Shown here one piece after another: positions 1-6,005 of a stretch of DNA of 9,051 nucleotides; position 1 is the stretch's first letter; every line of letters begins with the position of its first letter. The notes under the pieces are model-generated. The model did no database searches and was not told the DNA's origin. It worked only from the letters and a program-made list of their open reading frames with translations. Made by a program: the position numbers and the translations under genes. Source of the stretch: Cyanobacteria bacterium OH_CBB_238 (lineage in GTDB: Bacteria; Cyanobacteriota; Vampirovibrionia; Gastranaerophilales; Gastranaerophilaceae); contig JAEYQN010000187.1 in assembly GCA_023409995.1 (NCBI GenBank), positions 1-9,051 of the forward strand, read 5' to 3'.

Positions 1-63
1 TTGTTGGACCAGGATAGCCATAACAACTATTATTGTTGGAAAGTAGTAAATTAAATCGCTCAT
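1..63 (-). CDS. Small membrane protein, N-terminus only
   Basis: An open frame begins with ATG at 63 and runs leftward off the window without a stop, giving 21 residues that start MSDLIYYFPTIIVVMAILVQ. From residue 4 the segment is strongly hydrophobic, which fits a membrane anchor. The start lies 29 nt after the large terminase stop, and a GGAA stands about 7 nt before it as a weak ribosome binding site. A small membrane protein just after the terminase of a phage late operon could be a holin or lysis accessory protein, but 21 residues do not settle this. It could equally be the start of a longer membrane protein. Spacing and reading direction are seen; function is inference only. Confidence 0.5.
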   Translation of the reverse strand, partial: MSDLIYYFPTIIVVMAILVQQ

Positions 64-92
64 GCTTGTTTCCGTTGGGTTATATATCTGCT

Positions 93-1382
93 TTAGCCAA
101 GCGGCCAGTAGAATTCAACCAGATAAGACGCTGCATCAAAGGCGTGGCCGAGGAATTTTAGCTCGGGACTTTGTTTAATCTGGTAGTGAGAGGGTAAATC
201 CAGTTGAGACGTGCCTTCTTTGTATTTCAGGTTATCTATGTTATAGAGAAGCTTTTCGCACTTTGGGTCGATGTAAATTCCCACATCGCCGCTTGCCGCG
301 CGTATTTTAGAGTTAAAAGCTATGACCCTGTTTTTGATAGGTGGGTTGAAGGCTCTTATTTTGATGTCAACGTCGCTGTAGCCAAGTTCTGACAGCTTTT
401 TACGCATAATCATGTAGTTTGTGTATTCGCTGGTACAGCTTCTGTTATCCCCTGAAGCGTCGCCGTTTATGATTATATTGCCTTTGTGATTAGGGTATCT
501 GGCGCAGAACTCCTCTGTAGCCTTTGCGGTAGTTGTGTTTTCAATTATTATTTCATCAAAAAAGAAGACTTTATCGTCGGTTTTATGAGCGAGAACCCAT
601 GACATGGGGTCTACGTTAAAGTCGCAGCACAGGTGAAGGTCTAATTCGCTGTTATAGTTGATTTCTCTGATATTGTCGTCTGAAAAATCTTTGACAACAT
701 ATGAATTTGAGCAATCAGCCCAAACCCCCAGTACGTTTGCTTGGTAGTACTTTTTATCGTAGATTTTTTTTAACTCGTCGCAATAGCCTTTTGGGAGATA
801 GATATTGTCGGTTGTTGGGGCTATAATCAGCCGATAGTTGGGTTTTCGATGCTGCATGAATGTTTTATAAATCCAGCCTCTTCTTGACTCAGGGTTTGTA
901 TGCCCAAACAGCCTGTATTTAAAGCCGTTCCAGTCTTTAGGCTGTTGTTGCCTGAGCCTGCCCAGGATCATTTTGAAAGTTGTTTCCGGGACATCAGACA
1001 TCTCTTCAATTTGCGCAAATCCCAGGTTAAGCGACTTGAGTTTGTTGGGTTCGTCAAAGTGGCGAAATAGTATCTGTGAGCCGTTTTTAAAAACAAGTTT
1101 CTGTTCTGTTTTTGAGTATTTGTAATCAACATTTTCAATGAAATTCATTGCGCTAAGATGCTCAAAGTATGTTGATAGAGTTGTATCTCTTACTAATGGG
1201 AAGGTTTGAGCGCCCACAAGCCCTTTTATTTTAGGGAATTTAAGTGCAAGCAATATGCCCAAGAGTGAACCTGAGAAGGTTTTCCCGGAGCCGAATCCGC
1301 CTTGATAGACTGCGACATCAAGTGAGTAGTCGTGCGGAATCTCTATAAACTGCTTTTGGGCAGGTAAAAGTTTGTATTTCAT
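93..1382 (-). CDS. terL: Phage terminase large subunit (packaging ATPase/nuclease)
   Basis: This is the motor ATPase and nuclease that cuts phage DNA and pumps it into the procapsid through the portal. The 429-residue length is typical. The Walker A loop is GGFGSGKT at residues 28-35, and Walker B with the catalytic glutamate is IEEM at 125-128. A GHTNP coupling motif lies at 160-164. The C-terminal RNase H-like nuclease shows acidic residues in CCDFNVD (D254), FFDEI (D276/E277), INGDASG (D308) and HAFDAAS (D415), so both halves look intact. The start is ATG followed by KYKLLPAQKQF, which matches the usual N-terminal adenine-binding region. No good Shine-Dalgarno precedes it; only TTTTTAGAATATTT is seen. 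It follows the portal in reading order, whereas many phages place terL first, and an Abi cassette with a terminator lies between them. Confidence 0.95.
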   Translation of the reverse strand: MKYKLLPAQKQFIEIPHDYSLDVAVYQGGFGSGKTFSGSLLGILLALKFPKIKGLVGAQTFPLVRDTTLSTYFEHLSAMNFIENVDYKYSKTEQKLVFKNGSQILFRHFDEPNKLKSLNLGFAQIEEMSDVPETTFKMILGRLRQQQPKDWNGFKYRLFGHTNPESRRGWIYKTFMQHRKPNYRLIIAPTTDNIYLPKGYCDELKKIYDKKYYQANVLGVWADCSNSYVVKDFSDDNIREINYNSELDLHLCCDFNVDPMSWVLAHKTDDKVFFFDEIIIENTTTAKATEEFCARYPNHKGNIIINGDASGDNRSCTSEYTNYMIMRKKLSELGYSDVDIKIRAFNPPIKNRVIAFNSKIRAASGDVGIYIDPKCEKLLYNIDNLKYKEGTSQLDLPSHYQIKQSPELKFLGHAFDAASYLVEFYWPLG

Positions 1383-1390
1383 AAATATTC

Positions 1391-1420
1391 TAAAAACCGC
1401 ACTTTTGGTGCGGCAAATTT
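1391..1420 (-). terminator. Intrinsic terminator after the Abi-like gene
   Basis: CCGCAC (1397-1402) and GTGCGG (1408-1413) form a perfect 6-bp GC-rich stem with a 5-nt loop. Read leftward, the stem is followed at once by TTTTTA (1396-1391), the classical shape of a Rho-independent terminator for the minus strand. It sits in the 58-nt gap between the stop of the Abi-like gene (1441) and the start of terL (1382). It would close the Abi transcript, and it would also hinder readthrough from the portal into terL. Confidence 0.8.
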
Positions 1421-1440
1421 TCTTCTTATTGGATAGTATT

Positions 1441-2178
1441 TTATCTATTTTTAATCTGGTAGATTTGTCGGCCTATTGTCCAATATAGCGGTAAACGCTC
1501 TATCGGAAGCCCATTTATAAATGCGATATCATCGTATATATCTACAATTTCCCTATCGCTTTTATCAAAAATCTCAGGAAAGTTATCTTTAATTTGTCTC
1601 AGTATATTTGAGGTTGTGGGCTTGATCTGGGGCAGGTCATGGATAAAATGGTTTCTGCAATGCAGTATGGTTTCCCAAAAAGCAAGTGTTTTTATGTATT
1701 TTTCCTTATTCTCTTTGTAGCTTTTAACATCAAAGTGCATAATAATATTTCTGAGCTTACAAAGAAGAGCTTTATTTGAGTCTATTTTGCCGCTATCAAC
1801 CTTTGTGCAGTAAAACTCCGACATAAAAAGTTTATTCTTATAAAGCCAGTTGTATTGAGTGATTAAGGTCAAAAGATCTGATAAATAGATTATGCGTATT
1901 AAATATACAAATTTTTCATGGTCGCTCTGGGCAGAACTGATAAGGTCCCGGATCTTGTTTCTGGTTATGTTCTTTGACCGCTTGGTTTTAAACGATTTAT
2001 ACTTATTTAGGTCAAATATTTTGGGGTTTTCGAGTGCGGGAATAAGGCGAAAAAATTTTTTGTCTTTTGCTACCAATGAGAGTGCAGCTACAAAGCGCAT
2101 TTTCATTGTTGATTCGATATCCATAACCCTCTTGTATATCTTGCTGAATTCGATAATATCGTATATGTTTATTTTCAT
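1441..2178 (-). CDS. Abi-like HEPN-domain protein, candidate RNase toxin (AbiF/AbiD-like)
   Basis: This is a 245-residue protein, mostly helical by composition and highly basic. An early segment (about residues 14-35, IYKRVMDIESTMKMRF) resembles the N-terminal helix of Abi_2 (AbiD/AbiF) proteins, where an IE pair precedes a basic stretch. Two copies of the HEPN ribonuclease signature Rx4H are visible: RNIIMH at 143-148 and RNHFIH at 175-180. In Abi_2 proteins the corresponding site usually reads RNxCAH. HEPN proteins of this type act as RNases in abortive infection or toxin-antitoxin systems. The start is placed at the ATG at 2178, because an extended -10 (TGC TATAAT, 2193-2185) puts the transcript start at or next to that ATG, so the message may be leaderless. 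A longer frame begins at 2220 but would lie upstream of this promoter and has no ribosome binding site. It lies between portal and terL with its own promoter and terminator. The family is inferred from motifs, not from alignment. Confidence 0.7.
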   Translation of the reverse strand: MKINIYDIIEFSKIYKRVMDIESTMKMRFVAALSLVAKDKKFFRLIPALENPKIFDLNKYKSFKTKRSKNITRNKIRDLISSAQSDHEKFVYLIRIIYLSDLLTLITQYNWLYKNKLFMSEFYCTKVDSGKIDSNKALLCKLRNIIMHFDVKSYKENKEKYIKTLAFWETILHCRNHFIHDLPQIKPTTSNILRQIKDNFPEIFDKSDREIVDIYDDIAFINGLPIERLPLYWTIGRQIYQIKNR

Positions 2179-2184
2179 GAAGGC

Positions 2185-2213
2185 ATTATAGCATAACACT
2201 TGTAATGGAAAAA
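2185..2213 (-). promoter_or_regulatory. Promoter of the Abi-like gene, possibly leaderless start
   Basis: Read leftward, TGC TATAAT (2193-2185) is a perfect extended -10. The -35 region at 17 nt is only TTTTTC (2213-2208), so recognition would lean on the extended -10. The predicted start point, 6-7 nt downstream, coincides with the ATG at 2178. There is no Shine-Dalgarno between the -10 and this ATG. Confidence 0.6.
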
Positions 2214-2228
2214 CCGACATGTTATAAT
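2200..2228 (+). promoter_or_regulatory. Promoter of the divergent structured RNA
   Basis: TTGTAA (2200-2205), a 17-nt spacer and TATAAT (2223-2228), with an extra TG at 2220-2221, form a good sigma70-type promoter reading rightward. The expected start is near 2235. Its -35 overlaps the upstream part of the Abi promoter, so the two promoters are back to back within about 45 bp. No convincing coding frame starts downstream, which suggests an RNA product. Confidence 0.65.
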
Positions 2229-2265
2229 AAGGATGTAATCATTTGCAGTCACTGCAAGAAACGGT

Positions 2266-2332
2266 TGGATTATTCCGTTAAAATCGTTGATTACCCAAAG
2301 ATTTGCGAGAAGCGCTGGATTATTCCGTTAAA
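2266..2332 (+). repeat. Two exact 17-nt direct repeats
   Basis: TGGATTATTCCGTTAAA is present at 2266-2282 and again at 2316-2332, 50 nt apart start to start, with 33 nt between copies. Each copy contains a small GGA-TTAT-TCC fold. In the first copy the CCGTT part is paired with AACGG at 2260-2264; in the second it lies in the terminal hairpin loop and could compete for the same AACGG. Confidence 0.85.
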
Positions 2333-2350
2333 GTGCTTCTCGTTTTGTTT
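2306..2350 (+). terminator. Terminal hairpin and intrinsic terminator of the ncRNA
   Basis: A 10-bp stem (2306-2315 with 2333-2342), a 17-nt loop and TTTTGTTT make a plausible rightward terminator. The loop is unusually long for a terminator and equals the repeat sequence. It ends 11 nt before the end of the portal gene, which comes from the opposite direction. Confidence 0.6.
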
Positions 2351-2360
2351 CCCGGATTTT

Positions 2361-4034
2361 TTAAGTTATATTCTCGGTTGTGCCAATTTTTTCGGACCTT
2401 AAGAAGTTTTCGCTGTTCTCCACTCCATACTGTTCAAGCGCAAACTTAAAGCATTCGAGCCAATCCACCTGATTATTGACTTCAGGTATTTTCGCAAAGG
2501 CGTTTATCACGTCAAACATTTCTTTGAACCTGTATTTGCGCTCCAGTGTTGCTTTTCTATCTCCATAACGATAGACGTAATCGCCTGATCTTACAAAGTC
2601 GTCAATTTCAAGGAAGGTAGTGCCGTTTTGCCCTTTTACCGCTATAATTTCGTTTCCGAATTTAAAGTTTGCAATAACGTCGGCTGTCTTTTCAACGATT
2701 GGGATTATAAGTTTTCTGTTGACAGAATCTATTATCATACTTAGCCTGACGGCTTGGCCTGATAGCGAATAAGTAACTTCGGTAGCGGTTTTGTCTTTAT
2801 CTGAAAGGGTTCCCGACATATTTTTGAAGATCCCGGTTGCGCTTTCGATGGAGTTCTTGAAGTACTGGATAAAGTCCCAGCCCCTCAGAGCAGAGTCAAA
2901 CTTCAACGCTACAGGCTGATTTGGCATAAGTGCTGCATCGTATTCGATGATTTTACCCGGTTTTACGTTCTGTTCACCTTTAAAACACCCCTTCGGTGCA
3001 AGGTAAGGAGGGTTTATTATTAGTGATAAGGCATCAAGCTGCTTATTGAGGATGGTGGAAGACAGCCTATTAAGGCTTACAGCGATTTTAAGCGGTGAAA
3101 TCCCTCGCCTAGTTTGCGGATCCTCGATTATATTTGCGTGTATAAACGGGTTGATAACATAGGGGTTTGGCTCAAAACGGATGATTTCAGAGCGCCCTGC
3201 TACTACAATCAGGTAGTTTTTAAATACAGTTGTGGAGTTGAGGGTAAAATCTCCCCAAAATTCCAAAATTTCAACCTGATTATTGCGTGTCGATTTTGCT
3301 TTTTTAGACTTGTTTTTAGGGTCAAGCAGCGCGATCAGCTTTTCTTCTTTTTCTTTTGTAAGAAGGTTATTAAACTCATTTGACCTGATTTGCTCTATGT
3401 CTTGATAGTTTCTGTATATTTTTGCGCATTTGTCCCAGTCGTCCTTAGTCTCGGCGTCAAAAACGAAGTTTTCACAGTCGACGTGTTTAACTATAGCGCC
3501 ATCATAGACTACTTTTGAATCAATTATATAGGCTTCTTCGCCATCTTGAGCTTTAAATAAAGGGTTTTTACGCCTTATTTCTTTTATTTTTGTTTTCCAG
3601 CCTACAAATACCGTGGATTCTCCGGCTTCAACTACGCTGTCCACTATTTTTTCAAGCTCTGATTCGAATTTCATTTTCTCGAAACTGTCTACCAGCATTG
3701 CTTTTTGCTCGTTTGCATATTTTTGAGAATTGTTATTAGTTCCTGACACGTCAAACATGGCTTCAGGATGAGAATACAAGTTCTCTATCAGGTGAGATTT
3801 GAGTGTTTGAGCGAGTTCGTATATATCGGGAAGGTTAATTTGGGCGTTCCACGTGTTTTTTGGGGTTACATTTTTAGAATAAATTTCATCCCTAAGCATC
3901 GAAACGTCTTCAAGCTGCTGTTTTCTCTCTGACTCAAGCTGATCATAGAGTTTGACTATATTTTCACAGGTAATTTTCTCGTTATCGCCTGATAGCTTGC
4001 CTTTAGTGTCTTCTTTTATTATTTCCAGTTCCAT
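2361..4034 (-). CDS. Phage portal protein
   Basis: The portal dodecamer sits at one capsid vertex and forms the channel for DNA entry and exit. The 557-residue length fits podovirus-type portals. Typical blocks are seen in order: an N-terminal helical region with INLPDIYELAQTLKSHLIENL (residues 66-86, quoted in part of the family pattern), a DAETKDDW wing region near 193-200, the RRGISPLKIAVSLNRLSS segment (309-326) followed by KQLDALSLIINPPYLAP (331-347), and SGTLSDKDKTATEVTYSLSG (407-426) leading into the long crown/stem helix. AGGA lies 7 nt before the ATG. The gene starts 17 nt after the adaptor stop, in one operon with it. It ends 11 nt from the terminator of the convergent ncRNA. Nothing looks truncated. 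Confidence 0.9.
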   Translation of the reverse strand: MELEIIKEDTKGKLSGDNEKITCENIVKLYDQLESERKQQLEDVSMLRDEIYSKNVTPKNTWNAQINLPDIYELAQTLKSHLIENLYSHPEAMFDVSGTNNNSQKYANEQKAMLVDSFEKMKFESELEKIVDSVVEAGESTVFVGWKTKIKEIRRKNPLFKAQDGEEAYIIDSKVVYDGAIVKHVDCENFVFDAETKDDWDKCAKIYRNYQDIEQIRSNEFNNLLTKEKEEKLIALLDPKNKSKKAKSTRNNQVEILEFWGDFTLNSTTVFKNYLIVVAGRSEIIRFEPNPYVINPFIHANIIEDPQTRRGISPLKIAVSLNRLSSTILNKQLDALSLIINPPYLAPKGCFKGEQNVKPGKIIEYDAALMPNQPVALKFDSALRGWDFIQYFKNSIESATGIFKNMSGTLSDKDKTATEVTYSLSGQAVRLSMIIDSVNRKLIIPIVEKTADVIANFKFGNEIIAVKGQNGTTFLEIDDFVRSGDYVYRYGDRKATLERKYRFKEMFDVINAFAKIPEVNNQVDWLECFKFALEQYGVENSENFLRSEKIGTTENIT

Positions 4035-4051
4035 AATTGTATCCTGTTCCT

Positions 4052-4690
4052 TTATCCGCGCTGTAACTTGATTTGTGATCCCAGGTGTGTTGTAGGACTT
4101 GTTTTTGAGCGCATAGTTGATAGCGCATCATTGTACATTGAGTACCAATATTTAAATTTGTTATGATCAGGGTTGGATTTTAGCCTCATACAAGCGCCAT
4201 AGACAAGTATCGCCTCTTGAAATGCTTCCGGTATAAGTGAAATATCAGATTCGTTTTCAAGATATTTTTTCTCTATTCCATCTTCATCCATAGCTGAAAA
4301 ATCAGTGTTATAAAATATCTGACAATCAACGCTTTCACTGAATACAGGCAGGTATAAAAAGTCATTGTAAATCGTGAATCTGCCTGATACGGGGTTTCCG
4401 AGTAAAAATGATTTATAGTTATCGCTGTATGTATATTCATTGTCGTTAAAGCAGAGTATGTCTACTTTTCCCGTTATGGGAATAGGTATTCTTGTCGTTC
4501 CTGCAAATATTTCCATCTCCATAAAGCGCTGGAGAAATGACCAGTTTTCGCTGGAGCATATTTGAGAGTTCAGCCTGTTTAAAATATCTTTCAATCTCTT
4601 GTGGTCGTTTAAAGTCAGCCTGTCCCAGCCGTCCACTTCCCTGTAATTTAGCTCTATCAGGCACTTATTAATCAATTCAAAATAGTTCAA
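4052..4690 (-). CDS. Head-tail adaptor (connector) protein
   Basis: The 212-residue product resembles the adaptor proteins of podovirus-like phages (P22 gp4, T7 gp11 and phiSU10-type families), which dock under the portal and join it to the tail. An N-terminal helical part (MNYFELINKCLIELNYR) is followed by a beta-rich middle. The C-terminal helices, IPEAFQEAILVYGACMRLK (residues 153-171) and FKYWYSMYNDALSTMRSK (179-196), show the alanine and tyrosine spacing common in this group. The start is TTG, not ATG: AGGAGG stands 4 nt before it and overlaps the stop of the preceding gene, and the next in-frame ATG would delete 56 residues. The gap to the upstream gene is 9 nt, so translation is probably coupled. 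Family assignment is by pattern and by position before the portal. Confidence 0.7.
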   Translation of the reverse strand: MNYFELINKCLIELNYREVDGWDRLTLNDHKRLKDILNRLNSQICSSENWSFLQRFMEMEIFAGTTRIPIPITGKVDILCFNDNEYTYSDNYKSFLLGNPVSGRFTIYNDFLYLPVFSESVDCQIFYNTDFSAMDEDGIEKKYLENESDISLIPEAFQEAILVYGACMRLKSNPDHNKFKYWYSMYNDALSTMRSKTSPTTHLGSQIKLQRG

Positions 4691-4699
4691 AGCCCCTCC

Positions 4700-5071
4700 T
4701 TAATCGTTATTTGGTGCATTCAGTTTTGCGCTGTGGAATTTTACATAATAATTTTCTGTCAGAAAGCTGTCCGACTCTTTCTTAAGCAGTTTTTCCCTGA
4801 GTTGCGGCTGCATTCCTGTCAGGCTTTCGGCCTGGATTCCGTTTATGTAGCTTTCTTGCTTGTTTTGCCTGTTGAACACAAGGAAAGTTGTCGTTTTCGT
4901 AAATATGTCTTGAGGCGAAACTTCTTTTATATCCATTGTTTTGCTTGCTGCAGGTTTGTTTCTTGCAAGCTTCATTTCATCTGCTATTTGAGAATCTATT
5001 TTCTTTTTTATAAGCTCGTCAATAGAAGAGCCTGAGAGCAAAACTTGCTCTATATCTTCATTTTTTGCCAT
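4700..5071 (-). CDS. Unknown 123-residue phage protein
   Basis: I do not recognise this family. The protein is hydrophilic, with a lysine- and aspartate-rich, probably helical N-terminal half (residues 1-50). The C-terminal part could hold short strands (FTKTTTFLVFNRQ at 57-69, ENYYVKFHSAKLN at 106-118). There is no signal peptide, membrane segment or cysteine. AAGGAAG lies 8 nt before the ATG. It is placed between the small terminase and the adaptor, and its stop overlaps the adaptor's Shine-Dalgarno, so it is probably made with the virion proteins. A minor head protein or head completion factor is possible; this is inference from position only. Confidence 0.75.
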   Translation of the reverse strand: MAKNEDIEQVLLSGSSIDELIKKKIDSQIADEMKLARNKPAASKTMDIKEVSPQDIFTKTTTFLVFNRQNKQESYINGIQAESLTGMQPQLREKLLKKESDSFLTENYYVKFHSAKLNAPNND

Positions 5072-5116
5072 ATTAATTACTTCCTTATCAGTTCTAGTTT
5101 GTTTTAGGCAGGAGAA

Positions 5117-5551
5117 TTAAATTCTTCTTTCGTTAAGGTTGTCTATAATAGTGATTTTGGGCTCGTTATCAAGGTTATAACCCTCTTCTGAAGCTATACC
5201 CAGGTGCTTGCACAGACAATCTAAAGCCCTTAAGCACGACTGAGTGTCTTTGAGCTTGGTTTTTCCTGTTTTATTTCCTTCTTTATCAAGAATATCTTCT
5301 GTTTCAAGAGAAAATTCGATTATATTTAAGAGCCTTTGCACAATATAAGCCTTGCTGACCTGTAAAGACTCTACCTGCATAGAAAGAACCCTTCTTATCT
5401 CCGCAAGAATGCTTTCTTTCTTGAGAAGCTGCTCGCCTTGTAATTTTGCGTGCGATTTTTTGTACCCGGCCAGGGCCGCTGCTTCTTTTGCATCTAAACA
5501 CTTTATATAGTGCGCCACAAAAGACTTTTGCTGTTTTGTTAAATTATCCAT
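5117..5551 (-). CDS. terS: Phage terminase small subunit
   Basis: The small terminase recognises the packaging site and loads the large subunit onto it. The N-terminus, LTKQQKSFVAHYIKCLDAKEAAALAGYKK (residues 4-32, typical Terminase_2 pattern), contains the helix-turn-helix in which DAKEAAALAGY is the hallmark. A long helical region follows (about 40-85) that would form the oligomerisation core, and the C-terminal tail is acidic and then mixed. The 144-residue length is normal. It is the first gene of the leftward packaging and connector group. No clear Shine-Dalgarno precedes the ATG (AAGAAATATTAACAT), and no strong promoter was found; AT-rich phased tracts lie about 120-190 bp upstream. Assignment rests on the N-terminal motif plus synteny with portal and terL. 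Confidence 0.85.
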   Translation of the reverse strand: MDNLTKQQKSFVAHYIKCLDAKEAAALAGYKKSHAKLQGEQLLKKESILAEIRRVLSMQVESLQVSKAYIVQRLLNIIEFSLETEDILDKEGNKTGKTKLKDTQSCLRALDCLCKHLGIASEEGYNLDNEPKITIIDNLNERRI

Positions 5552-5640
5552 ATGTTAATATTTCTTTATAATGCTTTACAGATTTTGCAAAAAGTTGTAG
5601 TATAAATTTGTTATTAATGTTTCGGCTAGTGTAAAACGAT

Positions 5641-5680
5641 TGCAAGTTCTTAAATCTTATTTAAAACTTGCATTTTTTTT
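5641..5680 (+). terminator. Terminator-like hairpin with no gene upstream
   Basis: TGCAAGTTCTTAAAT (5641-5655) pairs with ATTTAAAACTTGCA (5659-5672) over 14 bp with one bulged C and a CTT loop, followed by eight T (5673-5680). This is a good rightward Rho-independent terminator shape, although the stem is AT-rich. Only terS, which reads the other way, precedes it, so it would end either a short unannotated RNA or antisense transcription. It may alternatively be a protein-binding inverted repeat. Confidence 0.6.
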
Positions 5681-5740
5681 GCGAAAAATCACAATTTTAA
5701 TCAAAAAATCATCATTTTTATTAAAAAAAATCAATTTTCC
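5673..5740. repeat. Phased A/T tracts, probable bent DNA, about 20-nt repeat
   Basis: Seven homopolymer tracts follow one another: T8, A5, T4, A6, T5, A8 and T4, with centres near 5676, 5686, 5696, 5705, 5717, 5726 and 5736. The mean step is about 10 bp, one helical turn. From 5684 the sequence can also be read as three imperfect units of 18-20 nt with the pattern A5-8, TCA, AT, T4-5. Such phasing is expected to give intrinsic curvature. It lies upstream of terS, where a packaging site or promoter-activating bend would be plausible. Confidence 0.6.
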
Positions 5741-5958
5741 AGAACTTTCCAATAATTATTTCTAATCGATTTATTGAGATAAGATTTCCTATGTAACTAT
5801 GCCCCTGAATGTAAGTTAGGATGTATAAATTATCAAAGGAAATATTTTATCGACCTTAAATCGACGCTGAAGAGCTTCATATTGAAAAGAAATTTCGGAT
5901 TTCCAGAAGTTGAAGGGAAGAAGAATGAGGAGGCGAATTTCTGAAAACCCGAAAAAAC

Positions 5959-6005
5959 CTTCTGTTCTGTTACAGAAGTAATAAATAGCCTTTATTGATT
6001 TATTA
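5959..6005. repeat. Two adjacent inverted repeats upstream of the pilin promoter
   Basis: CTTCTGT (5959-5965) and ACAGAAG (5972-5978) form a 7-bp stem with a 6-nt loop. Directly after it TAATAAAT (5979-5986) and ATTTATTA (5998-6005) form an 8-bp stem with an 11-nt loop. They end about 45 bp before the -35 of the pilin gene and could be operators or RNA hairpins. No T-run follows either. Confidence 0.4.

Larger units (their letters stand above)
2235..2350 (+). ncRNA. Candidate structured ncRNA with 17-nt repeats, next to the Abi-like gene
   Basis: A transcript from about 2235 would fold extensively. GTAATC (2235-2240) pairs with GATTAC (2289-2294) to close a junction. Inside are TTGCAG/CTGCAA (2243-2248/2252-2257, 3-nt loop) and AACGG/CCGTT (2260-2264/2275-2279, 10-nt loop). 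Downstream, CGAGAAGCGC (2306-2315) pairs with GTGCTTCTCG (2333-2342) as a 10-bp stem with one G-U pair, followed by TTTTGTTT, so it also looks like the terminator. The 17-nt TGGATTATTCCGTTAAA occurs exactly at 2266-2282 and 2316-2332, and the second copy is exactly the hairpin loop. A structured RNA beside an Abi_2/HEPN gene recalls the abiF RNA, an RNA antitoxin. That assignment is inference; promoter, stems and repeats are seen directly. Confidence 0.65.

Noticed and set aside
2179..2220. A longer N-terminus for the Abi-like protein starting at 2220
   Set aside because: It lies upstream of the extended -10 at 2193-2185, has no Shine-Dalgarno, and adds a cysteine- and phenylalanine-containing stretch that does not resemble the family start.
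2266..2332. A minimal CRISPR array: two 17-nt repeats with a 33-nt spacer
   Set aside because: Only two copies exist, the repeat is short, the second copy is inside a terminator hairpin and the 'spacer' takes part in stems. No cas genes are seen.
2205..2402. A 65-codon rightward frame with a CSHCKK pair that looks like half a zinc site
   Set aside because: Its ATG lies between the -35 and -10 of the promoter, there is no ribosome binding site, and its end overlaps the portal gene. The repeats and stems explain the sequence better as RNA.
3114..3383. An 89-codon rightward frame opposite the portal gene
   Set aside because: It is antisense to a well supported portal protein and ends in a phenylalanine run from the complement of lysine/glutamate codons.
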